A DNA stretch of 6,593 nt from positions 1 through 6,593 of the forward strand of contig JAEMTM010000099.1 of assembly GCA_016462305.1 (NCBI GenBank). The letters are read 5' to 3'. The stretch comes from Sphingomonadaceae bacterium (GTDB lineage Bacteria > Pseudomonadota > Alphaproteobacteria > Sphingomonadales > Sphingomonadaceae). The notes below the pieces were generated by a model. It searched no databases. It saw only the letters and a program-made list of their open reading frames with translations, and was not told the origin of the DNA. The position numbers and the translations under genes are program-made. This document shows, one piece after another, positions 1 through 6,593 of this stretch (positions within the stretch are counted from its first letter, which is position 1; each line of letters starts with the position of its first letter).

Positions 1-119
1 CGCTTTACACCCCACCGTTGCGTTCTTGTTTGCAACATGTGCCTTTCGCACTATCGCATGTTCCCGGACCAAGCGGAACCTTTTTGCATAAGGGGGCGTT
101 GGGGCCGGGGGATGTCTGT
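1..119 (+). other. Leader region upstream of tamA, no complete gene seen
   Basis: No convincing coding sequence was found here. Two + strand frames stay open from the left edge, one to TAA at 89-91 and one to TGA at 121-123, but their translations are cysteine-rich and lack the composition of the genes downstream, so the stretch is probably untranslated leader or promoter. A very weak sigma70-like pair can be drawn, TTGTTT at 26-31 and CACTAT at 49-54 with a 17-base spacer, each matching only 3 of 6 consensus bases, so it is not called as a promoter. Small inverted repeats (GTTGC 17-21 with GCAAC 32-36; AACATG 34-39 with CATGTT 57-62) are short enough to be chance. The stretch from about 91 to 111 is strongly G-rich and contains the tamA ribosome-binding candidates. 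Confidence 0.4.
107..112 (+). promoter_or_regulatory. Ribosome-binding site candidate for tamA
   Basis: GGGGGA lies 7 bases before the TTG at 120, a normal Shine-Dalgarno distance, and is the main reason for placing the start there. A second G run, GGGG at 101-104, lies 7 bases before the out-of-frame ATG at 112. The G-run is less specific than AGGAG, so the assignment is tentative. Confidence 0.45.
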
Positions 120-2309
120 TTGATCCGAACAATTGCCATTTTATATTTGACGACCGCAGCAGCGCCGTTGCTTACCCAAAATCCGGCGGCTGAGGCACCT
201 GCAACGGGTCCGCGTGCGCCTGTCATAACCGACACGGAGTTTAACGCCGCCATTCCGTCGCTGGATGATGCCCCGTTGGAAAGCATCGAAGATTGGCAGG
301 CCGATCAGGACAATCGTGCAGCAGACGGCTCTGCGGCGCAGCAGGTGGCGCAGACCGCTGCTGACCCGGCGATGTTAAAAGTGCAAGATAATGATGCGGT
401 CGAATTACTGCCCGATCCGCCCGTCACCGACCCGTTGTTGGACGATCCCTTGTCGCCTATCGCAAATTTTGATGCAGAACCCCCGCCTGAACCCACGCAG
501 GCTGGGGAACGCGAGGTGGGTGCCGTGCGCTACATCCTGCGCATGGATGGCTTGGATGCGGCTGCAACGGCAGAGCTGGCCAAAGACGCCGATGGCATTG
601 CGGTTGAGGCGGCGGCCTGGAATGATGTCCGGTCGCGCTTTCAAAATCTTTCGTCGCTAAAGGAGAAAGGCGGCCGCGCAGATAGCCGCGCCGAGATTGG
701 CCAACGTGCGCGTGCGGATCGGCAATTGTTGCTGGACATTCTGAACGGGCAGGGCTTTTTTGATGCCGATGTTCAGGTGAAGACCGAACCATCGGTTACG
801 CAAGGCGGGCCGGTCAATGTCGTCCTGACGGTCCTGCCTGGCCGCCGTTATTATCTGGGGCAGATCGATTTTGCCGGCCCAGCGGTGCAGCCGGCGGACC
901 TTATCGGCGCTAACTTCGTGCCAAAAACGGGTGATGCGATCGTTGCCGATGTCATTTTGGCTGCCGAAGCGAATCTGTCTGTCGCATTGCCGCAAAATGG
1001 CTATCCCTTCGCCATTGTTGGCCAGCGCGATATATTGCTGGATAACGCAAATGGCCTTGGCGACTACACCTTGCCAGTGGACCCCGGCGCACGCAGCTAT
1101 TTCGGGCAATTGCGCACCGAAGCTAGCCCGGCATTTGATGCGCAGCATATCGCCATATTGCGGCGCTTTAAGACGGGCGATCTCTACGACAGCCGCAAAG
1201 TGGATGACCTGCGCGCCGCGTTGATTGCCACAGGATTGCTGTCTACTGTTTCGGTCGAAGCTGTTCCGGGCGAAGGCGTGGCACCGGACGGAACGCCTTA
1301 TGCCGATTTGCTTGTCCGCCAAGAGGCCGCACCGCCGCGCAGTTTGGCCGCAATTGCGGGCTATGGGACGGGGCAGGGCTTTCGCGCAGAGGGCAGTTGG
1401 ACGCACCGCAACCTGTTTCCACCGGAAGGTGCCTTACGGGTAGCAGCGCTGCTTGGTATGCAGGAGCAGGCAGCAAGCGTCGCTTTTGACCGCGCCAATG
1501 CCGGACGGCGTGACCGCAATATCGAGTTATCCTTGTCGGCATTACACAGCAATTATGATGCGTTTGAGGCATATACCGGACGGCTGGCAGTGACGATGGC
1601 GTTGGTCTCGACTCCAATTTGGCAAAAGAAATTCACATGGTCGATAGGTGCGGAAATCTTAGGCACGTCCGAAGATGCGTTTGAATTGGCACGCGGTGCC
1701 CGCGACCGGCAGCTATATTATGTTGCCGCCTTGCCCGTTCAGGTCGGTTTTGACCGGTCGAACGACTTGCTTGATCCTGTTCGGGGCTATCGCGTTAATT
1801 TGCGGGCCTCACCTGAGGCATCGTTGGGAACGGGCACACAGATTTATGTCCGCGCCATATTGGACGGTTCTTATTATTATCCGGTGCAGGACAATATCGC
1901 GGTGGCGGCCCGTGCGCGCGTTGCAACCATATCCGGCATTTCGCGGGATAATCTGGCGCCATCGCGCCGATTCTACGGCGGCGGTGGCGGCTCTGTGCGC
2001 GGTTTTGGCTATCAACGGCTCGGCCCCTTGGACCCGAACAATGATCCCATTGGCGGGCGAAGCGTGAACGAATTCGCGCTGGAGGGACGCTATCGCTTTG
2101 GCAATTTCGGTGTTGTTGGCTTTGTCGATGCCGGGCAAGCCTATGAATCGAGCATACCCAAATTTAACGACTGGCGCGTGGGCGTTGGCATTGGTGGCCG
2201 TTTCTACACCAATTTCGGTCCTGTCCGGCTCGACCTTGCAACGCCGCTGAACCCCCGGCCTGGCGATTCCCGCTTCAGCGTTTACGTGTCGATTGGGCAG
2301 GCATTTTAA
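120..2309 (+). CDS. tamA: TamA, outer-membrane Omp85/BamA-family subunit of the translocation and assembly module
   Basis: Outer-membrane barrel that, with TamB, supports insertion of certain outer-membrane proteins. From the TTG at 120 it is 729 aa. Visible in order: a signal peptide (basic R3, then a hydrophobic stretch to about residue 18; cleavage site unclear); an acidic, Pro/Asp-rich and probably disordered linker, residues 22-134; three POTRA-like units at about 136-243 (beginning VRYILRMDG), 244-323 (beginning YYLGQIDF) and 324-407 (containing RRFKTGDLYD and the TGLLSTVSVE pattern); then a beta barrel from about 408. The Omp85 hallmark VRGF of loop 6 is at residues 626-629 after a glycine run, and the chain ends SIGQAF with a terminal Phe, as in a beta-signal. 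It is longer than E. coli TamA (577 aa) largely because of the linker. The start is uncertain: no in-frame ATG precedes the signal peptide, and extension to the TTG at 18 adds residues that do not look like a secretion signal. BamA is less likely because the gene is fused by overlap to tamB and has three POTRAs, not five. Confidence 0.9.
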   Translation: MIRTIAILYLTTAAAPLLTQNPAAEAPATGPRAPVITDTEFNAAIPSLDDAPLESIEDWQADQDNRAADGSAAQQVAQTAADPAMLKVQDNDAVELLPDPPVTDPLLDDPLSPIANFDAEPPPEPTQAGEREVGAVRYILRMDGLDAAATAELAKDADGIAVEAAAWNDVRSRFQNLSSLKEKGGRADSRAEIGQRARADRQLLLDILNGQGFFDADVQVKTEPSVTQGGPVNVVLTVLPGRRYYLGQIDFAGPAVQPADLIGANFVPKTGDAIVADVILAAEANLSVALPQNGYPFAIVGQRDILLDNANGLGDYTLPVDPGARSYFGQLRTEASPAFDAQHIAILRRFKTGDLYDSRKVDDLRAALIATGLLSTVSVEAVPGEGVAPDGTPYADLLVRQEAAPPRSLAAIAGYGTGQGFRAEGSWTHRNLFPPEGALRVAALLGMQEQAASVAFDRANAGRRDRNIELSLSALHSNYDAFEAYTGRLAVTMALVSTPIWQKKFTWSIGAEILGTSEDAFELARGARDRQLYYVAALPVQVGFDRSNDLLDPVRGYRVNLRASPEASLGTGTQIYVRAILDGSYYYPVQDNIAVAARARVATISGISRDNLAPSRRFYGGGGGSVRGFGYQRLGPLDPNNDPIGGRSVNEFALEGRYRFGNFGVVGFVDAGQAYESSIPKFNDWRVGVGIGGRFYTNFGPVRLDLATPLNPRPGDSRFSVYVSIGQAF
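2295..2301 (+). promoter_or_regulatory. Ribosome-binding site for tamB inside the tamA 3' end
   Basis: GGGCAGG lies 7 bases before the tamB ATG at 2309 and is embedded in the codons for the final Gly-Gln-Ala of TamA. The TamA stop and TamB start share one base (TAATG at 2307-2311), so termination on tamA can feed initiation on tamB. The match to AGGAGG is only moderate, which fits reliance on coupling. Confidence 0.5.
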
Positions 2310-5300
2310 TGGTGTGGCGGCGGGTCGCTATTGCCGGTGTTGCCATTGCGGCGTTCATGCTCGCGATAGTGATGGGCAGCTATGTGTGGCTTGATAGCCA
2401 GTCCGGGCGGAACTTTGTTGCACGGCAGATTGCGGCTTTTGAGCTGGAAAACGGCCTCAACATCCGGATCGGTAAAATCAATGGGTCGATTTATGGCGAC
2501 GCAGTTTTGTCCGACGTCCGCTTTCGTGACCCCAAGGGCGAATTTGCGCGCGCGCCCGAAATCCGCCTCGACTGGAACCCCTTGTCCTATTTTAGCCGGG
2601 GTGTCGCTATCAACGCGCTGACGGCGCAAGAGCTGAACATATCGCGCTTGCCTGCGTTTCGGGCGGTCCCCGACCGAGGCGACCCGTTGCTACCTGATCT
2701 TGATATTAACATAGAACGGCTGCAGGTGGACCGCATCGTCTTTGCCAAGACCATTACGGGTGAGGAACACGTCGCCGCATTGTCTGGCAAAGTGAAGATT
2801 GCCGACAGGCGCGCAATAATTGAAGCGACCGCAGGCAGCCTGCGCGGTGACCGCATCGTTTTGAAACTCGACGCTGTGCCTGACGATAATCGTTTTGATG
2901 TCGACTTGAAACTCGATGCACCAGCAAAAGGCTTGTTTGCCGGGCTACTTGGCCGCGAAGTGCCGATGACGGCCAGTTTAACGGGTCGCGGCAGTTGGCG
3001 GAAATGGGATGGCGCGTTGACGGCGCAATTGGCGTCTGAGGATATTGCGGACCTTGCGCTGACCGCACGCGCAGGGACGTTTACGATGAAAGGCACCGCA
3101 GCTTTGGCCAAAGTCTTAGCCGACAGCTTGCTGATGCGGGCGCTATCGCCGATTGCCACCGTGGACATGGCAGCAACCTTTGACGACCGCGTTGCGAAGA
3201 TCAAGGGCAGCATCCGTTCGGCTGCGGTTGCGGTAGATGCAGACGGCGTGGCCGATTTGGGCGAAGGCAGCTTTCGTGACCTCGCGCTGGATTTCCGGAT
3301 TCTTCGCCCCAGCATCATCGGGTCGAATGTCAGTGGCGCAAATATACGCGGCAGGGCATTGCTCAATGGCGCTTTTGTTGGTCCCACGGTCGCCTATTCC
3401 GCTCGTGCAGGTCGGTTGGCTTTTGACGCCACAGCATTTGAGGATGTGACCGTCGCCGGCGAAATGCAAGCGAAGGCGGATCGCTTCATCATCCCTGTTA
3501 ACGCGACGGCGCGCCGGGTAACGGGCATCAGCCAAATCGCGGGCGGTTTGCTGACCAACGTTCGCGTCAATGGCGATATTGCTATCGCTAATGGCCGTAT
3601 GCTCTCCGACAATTTGAAAATCCGTTCCGACCGGATCAACGCAAAAGCGTTGCTGGTCGGCGACATTGATAAAGGCGTTTACACCACGGCGCTAAACGGA
3701 AAGGTCGATGGATTTCAGGTCAACTCGGTTGGCCTGTTCAATGTCGTTGCCGATGTCGATGTCGAAACAGCGCGTGGCCGTGGCTATGCGCTGGTCGGCA
3801 CCGTAAAGGCGCGTTCAACCAAGCTGTTCAGCCAGGGTTTCCAGAATTTCCTTGGCGGCCAAATGTTCGTTAATGCCGGCATCCGTTATGGCACCAATGG
3901 CATATTGCAGATCACGCGCGCGAGTTTGGTGTCGCCCTTGTTCCGGTTGAACAGCGGCGACGGAACATATGTGATGGATGGCGGGCGGATCATGTTCAAT
4001 GGCCGGGGTTATTCCAACCAATATGGCCCAGTGCTGGTGGGCATGACGGGGACATTCGACCGTCCAGAATATCGCATTACTGCAACCAATCCTGGGTTAG
4101 GCATCGGCATGTCCAATGTCGTTGGCGTCGTGACGGTCAGCCCGCGGGGCTATGCCATCGCCGTGACTGGATTAACAGATTATGGCCCAATCAGCGGCGA
4201 TGTCGATATACTGTCGGGGAAGGGGCCGCTGACCTTGGATATTTTGCGCGGCAATTTTGCAGGCATCGGCGTAACGGGCCGTATTCGGCAGGCCGCGTCG
4301 GGACCATTTGTGGGCACATTGCAGGGCGCAGGTTCGGGCTTTGATGGAACCATCGCTTTGTCGGCGCAAGGCAAGTTTCAGCGCGCGGCGATAGACGCTG
4401 TTGCTTTGAATGCCAGGCTTTCCGGCGGGCAGAAGCTGGCCATTGGGCGTGGGATCATTCATGCGGACATCATATTATATGACAGCCCGCAGGTCATTGC
4501 CGATGTGCAAGTTGAAAACGCTGTTGTAAACGACATCTCGATTGCCGCAGCACGCGCTAAACTGGATTATCGTGCAGGTGCAGGTACGGCACAAATATTG
4601 GCCGAAGGCCGGAGCCAGGTTCCTTTTAGGCTTGCCGCCAATGCCGATTTCACCCCGCAATTGTGGCGGATTGCCGCCAAGGGCCGCGCCAATGGCGTCA
4701 ATTTCGCTACCGATGGCCCAGTGCGCATTGTCCCGCGCCGGAACAGCTATGATATTTTGCCGAGCGCAATCAACGTCGCGGATGGCAGCTTGCGCATTGC
4801 GGGCAGTTATGGTGACGCATTTGTCCTTCAATCGCGCTTCGACAAGGTCGATATCGCAGTGCTCGACCCCCTCCTGCCCGGACTTGGACTTGGCGGGCGA
4901 GCGAGCGGCAGTCTGGATTGGTCGCAAGCGTCATTGGCGGCCCTCCCAAATGCCGACGCCCGGCTGGAGATCAGCCGCTTTGCCCGGACATATCTGGGTT
5001 CCCGGTCGCAGCCTGTGGACATCAGCTTAGTCGCAAAATTGCTTCCGACCGGCGGCAATGCCCGCTTTATCATCCGGCGGCGTGGGGCAGCGGTCGGTCG
5101 AATGCAGGTTGACTTGACGCCATTGCCCCCCGGAAATGCAAGCTGGACCGAACGGTTGCTCGCCGCGCCTTTGTCGGGCGGTATTCGCTATAATGGACCT
5201 GCCGACACATTGTTTTCCCTGGCCGGGCTTGCGGACCAAAGCCTCACTGGCAACATCGGCGTTGCGGCCGATTTTTCGGGGAGGGTGCAGACCCCGATAT

Positions 5301-6469
5301 TGACGGGCGTCGTCCGCGCCAATGACCTTGTGTATGAAAATGATAATTATGGCACGCGATTGACCGATCTGCGTGTGCGGGGCCTATTCACAAATGACCA
5401 GTTGGAAGTCACGGAGCTGAGCGCAAAAGCGGGCGATGGGACCGTGACGGGCAAAGGCATCGTCAACTTAAGTGCGGCCAAGGGCTTTCCTGTGCAGCTT
5501 AATCTTGACCTTGACCGCGCCCGCGTTGCGCGCAGCGAATTGATTTCGACAACTGCGACTGGCCGGATCAGCGTCACCAAAACGCCCGAAGGTGAGGCGC
5601 TAGTCAGTGGCACATTACGTCTGCCAGAAACGCGGTTCAAGATTATCAGGCAAGGCGCGGCCAAGGTGGCCACCTTAACCGGCGTCCGCCGCAAAGCGCC
5701 AACGGGCCGCGCAGTTGTGTCCGGCGATGCCGATGCGATCAGCAGCCTTCCAAGCCATTGGAAACTCGACATCCGGCTGGAGGCACCCGACGAATTATAT
5801 GTGAGCGGCATGGGACTAGAGTCCGAATGGGGCGCGAATTTGCGGATCACAGGGACCAGCGATGCACCATTGATTTCGGGCGATATGGGACTTGTGCGCG
5901 GCACGCTTGGCTTTGCAGGCCGATCCTTTGAACTAGAAAGCGGACGCATTTCCTTTAACGGCGGGCCTGCAAGCAATCCATCCATCCGCGTGACGGCCGC
6001 AAGCGCAGTTGACGGGACGACGGTGCGCGTCAATATTGCCGGCACGGGTCAAAATCCTGCCATTAGCTTTACTTCAACGCCTGCCTTGCCGCAGGATGAA
6101 ATCATGGCGCAGATCTTGTTCGGAAACTCCATCGCCGAATTGTCTGCCATTCAGGCGGTCCAGCTTGCAGGGTCACTCAACAGCTTGCGCGGCGGGTCGG
6201 GCGGGCTAAATCCGCTTGGGGTGCTGCAATCGGCGACGGGTCTTGACCGCTTACGCCTGTTGAATGCAGATGCGAATAGCGGGCGCGAAACGGCGGTTGC
6301 ATTCGGCCAATATATTACCAATGACGTCTATGTCGAAATCGTAACTGACGCCCGCGGCTATACCGCAACGCAATTGGAAATCAGTCTGACCCGCGCGCTT
6401 TCCGTGCTGAGCCAGATTGGCTCCAGCGGAACATCGAACGTCAATGTTCGGTATAAAAAGGATTATTGA
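2309..6469 (+). CDS. tamB: TamB, inner-membrane-anchored AsmA-like translocation and assembly module protein
   Basis: Periplasm-spanning partner of TamA. In characterised bacteria TamB works with TamA in outer-membrane protein assembly and, with other AsmA-like proteins, in phospholipid transport to the outer membrane. The product is 1386 aa, slightly longer than E. coli TamB (1259 aa). A basic start (R4, R5) precedes one transmembrane helix at about residues 6-28. Next comes the conserved N-terminal pattern: SGRNFVARQI from residue 32, GKINGSIYGD at 55-64 and LDWNP at 87-91. The long middle is alternating polar/hydrophobic beta-strand sequence rich in Gly, Asp and Val, as expected for a lipid-binding beta groove. 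The TamB/DUF490 domain fills the C-terminal part, with DELYVSGMGLESEWG from residue 1161, the motif PALPQDEIMAQILFG at 1258-1272, and a beta-rich tail ending in Tyr. The frame is intact with no internal stop. The ATG at 2309 is supported by the helix directly behind it and the overlap with tamA; a GTG follows immediately but is less likely. Confidence 0.95.
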   Translation: MVWRRVAIAGVAIAAFMLAIVMGSYVWLDSQSGRNFVARQIAAFELENGLNIRIGKINGSIYGDAVLSDVRFRDPKGEFARAPEIRLDWNPLSYFSRGVAINALTAQELNISRLPAFRAVPDRGDPLLPDLDINIERLQVDRIVFAKTITGEEHVAALSGKVKIADRRAIIEATAGSLRGDRIVLKLDAVPDDNRFDVDLKLDAPAKGLFAGLLGREVPMTASLTGRGSWRKWDGALTAQLASEDIADLALTARAGTFTMKGTAALAKVLADSLLMRALSPIATVDMAATFDDRVAKIKGSIRSAAVAVDADGVADLGEGSFRDLALDFRILRPSIIGSNVSGANIRGRALLNGAFVGPTVAYSARAGRLAFDATAFEDVTVAGEMQAKADRFIIPVNATARRVTGISQIAGGLLTNVRVNGDIAIANGRMLSDNLKIRSDRINAKALLVGDIDKGVYTTALNGKVDGFQVNSVGLFNVVADVDVETARGRGYALVGTVKARSTKLFSQGFQNFLGGQMFVNAGIRYGTNGILQITRASLVSPLFRLNSGDGTYVMDGGRIMFNGRGYSNQYGPVLVGMTGTFDRPEYRITATNPGLGIGMSNVVGVVTVSPRGYAIAVTGLTDYGPISGDVDILSGKGPLTLDILRGNFAGIGVTGRIRQAASGPFVGTLQGAGSGFDGTIALSAQGKFQRAAIDAVALNARLSGGQKLAIGRGIIHADIILYDSPQVIADVQVENAVVNDISIAAARAKLDYRAGAGTAQILAEGRSQVPFRLAANADFTPQLWRIAAKGRANGVNFATDGPVRIVPRRNSYDILPSAINVADGSLRIAGSYGDAFVLQSRFDKVDIAVLDPLLPGLGLGGRASGSLDWSQASLAALPNADARLEISRFARTYLGSRSQPVDISLVAKLLPTGGNARFIIRRRGAAVGRMQVDLTPLPPGNASWTERLLAAPLSGGIRYNGPADTLFSLAGLADQSLTGNIGVAADFSGRVQTPILTGVVRANDLVYENDNYGTRLTDLRVRGLFTNDQLEVTELSAKAGDGTVTGKGIVNLSAAKGFPVQLNLDLDRARVARSELISTTATGRISVTKTPEGEALVSGTLRLPETRFKIIRQGAAKVATLTGVRRKAPTGRAVVSGDADAISSLPSHWKLDIRLEAPDELYVSGMGLESEWGANLRITGTSDAPLISGDMGLVRGTLGFAGRSFELESGRISFNGGPASNPSIRVTAASAVDGTTVRVNIAGTGQNPAISFTSTPALPQDEIMAQILFGNSIAELSAIQAVQLAGSLNSLRGGSGGLNPLGVLQSATGLDRLRLLNADANSGRETAVAFGQYITNDVYVEIVTDARGYTATQLEISLTRALSVLSQIGSSGTSNVNVRYKKDY
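6458..6462 (+). promoter_or_regulatory. Ribosome-binding site for the lipoprotein gene
   Basis: AAGGA lies 6 bases before the ATG at 6469 and is the best Shine-Dalgarno match in the window. It is formed by the Lys-Asp codons near the TamB C-terminus, so the same bases encode the TamB tail and direct initiation of the next gene. Confidence 0.7.
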
Positions 6470-6593
6470 TGCGCCGCTTCTTATGTTTACTCACTCTGAC
6501 CGTATCTTCCCTGCTGGCGGCGGGGTGTCAGCAGGATTTTAACACGCAATATGCGGAGACGGAGCGCAAGGTGAAAGCGGCTGAAGCAAAAAT
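6469..6593 (+). CDS. Small lipoprotein, 5' part only (runs off the right edge)
   Basis: Only 41 complete codons are visible. The product begins MRRFLCLL, with basic R2 and R3, a hydrophobic stretch to about residue 18, and a lipobox-like AAGC with the acylated Cys at position 20 (a Leu-Leu pair precedes the two Ala). This is a type II (Lsp-cleaved) signal. Residue +2 is Gln rather than Asp, so by the usual enterobacterial rule the protein would go to the outer membrane; that rule is less secure in alphaproteobacteria. The visible mature part is polar and charged (Y-A-E-T-E-R-K-V-K-A-A-E-A-K) and likely helical, perhaps the start of a coiled coil. The ATG overlaps the tamB stop by one base (TGATG at 6467-6471), placing it in the tam operon. 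I recognise it only as a small sphingomonad-type lipoprotein of unknown function; a role with TamA/TamB is suggested by position alone. Confidence 0.85.
   Translation, partial: MRRFLCLLTLTVSSLLAAGCQQDFNTQYAETERKVKAAEAK

Noticed and set aside
26..54. Sigma70-like promoter TTGTTT-17-CACTAT
   Set aside because: Only 3 of 6 consensus matches in each box; a pairing of this quality is expected by chance and the true promoter may lie left of the window.
34..62. Inverted repeat AACATG / CATGTT as an operator or hairpin
   Set aside because: Six-base arms separated by 17 bases are too short and too far apart to support a regulator site or stable hairpin without comparative evidence.
18..119. Extension of tamA to an in-frame TTG at 18
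   Set aside because: The added 34 residues are His/Pro/Gly-rich and would place the hydrophobic signal segment internally. No good Shine-Dalgarno sequence precedes position 18 in the visible 17 bases.
657..1406. Antisense open frame of 249 codons inside tamA
   Set aside because: It lies wholly opposite the TamA POTRA and early barrel coding sequence, its translation is Arg/Cys/Ala-rich with no recognisable domain, and long antisense frames are common in this base composition.
2587..3387. Antisense open frame of 266 codons inside tamB
   Set aside because: Ser/Ala/Arg-rich low-complexity translation that mirrors the codon pattern of tamB; no signal, motif or ribosome-binding site supports it.
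5347..6045. Antisense open frame of 232 codons inside the tamB C-terminal domain
   Set aside because: It is opposite the most conserved part of TamB and has a Ser/Arg/Pro-rich shadow composition without recognisable family features.
1..6593. Search for a novel defence, mobile or RNA-based system
   Set aside because: The two long genes are intact members of known outer-membrane biogenesis families with no transposase, integrase, nuclease, direct-repeat array or structured noncoding stretch. Only the unfinished lipoprotein and the tamA start remain unexplained.

Overview
The window holds a compact outer-membrane biogenesis operon read entirely on the + strand: tamA (BamA/Omp85-family barrel), tamB (AsmA-like inner-membrane-anchored bridge) and the first 41 codons of a small lipoprotein gene that runs off the right edge. 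No RNA gene, insertion sequence, CRISPR array or terminator was seen.

Organism: a Gram-negative alphaproteobacterium, most likely from the Sphingomonadales (a Sphingopyxis- or Sphingorhabdus-like member with moderate rather than very high GC). This is inferred from protein style: a TamA with a long acidic, proline-rich segment between signal peptide and POTRA domains, a roughly 1,390-residue TamB, and a short QQDFNTQYAE-type lipoprotein behind tamB. It was not tested by a database search.

Layout: 1-119 is a leader without a recognisable complete gene; it carries G-rich ribosome-binding sequence and a short open frame whose TGA overlaps the proposed TTG start of tamA. 120-2309 is tamA (729 aa from TTG). 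2309-6469 is tamB (1386 aa), joined by a TAATG stop/start overlap. 6469-6593 is the 5' part of the lipoprotein gene, joined by a TGATG overlap. The two one-base overlaps imply one transcript and translational coupling.

How the genes work together: TamA sits in the outer membrane with its POTRA domains in the periplasm. TamB is anchored in the inner membrane by one N-terminal helix, spans the periplasm as a long beta-rich structure and contacts TamA through its C-terminal region. In characterised bacteria the TAM complex helps assemble some outer-membrane proteins, and TamB-type proteins carry phospholipids to the outer membrane. The third gene is tightly coupled to the pair and could encode an accessory TAM lipoprotein, but that is inference. 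Otherwise the region looks like ordinary core genome; no wholly new system is evident.
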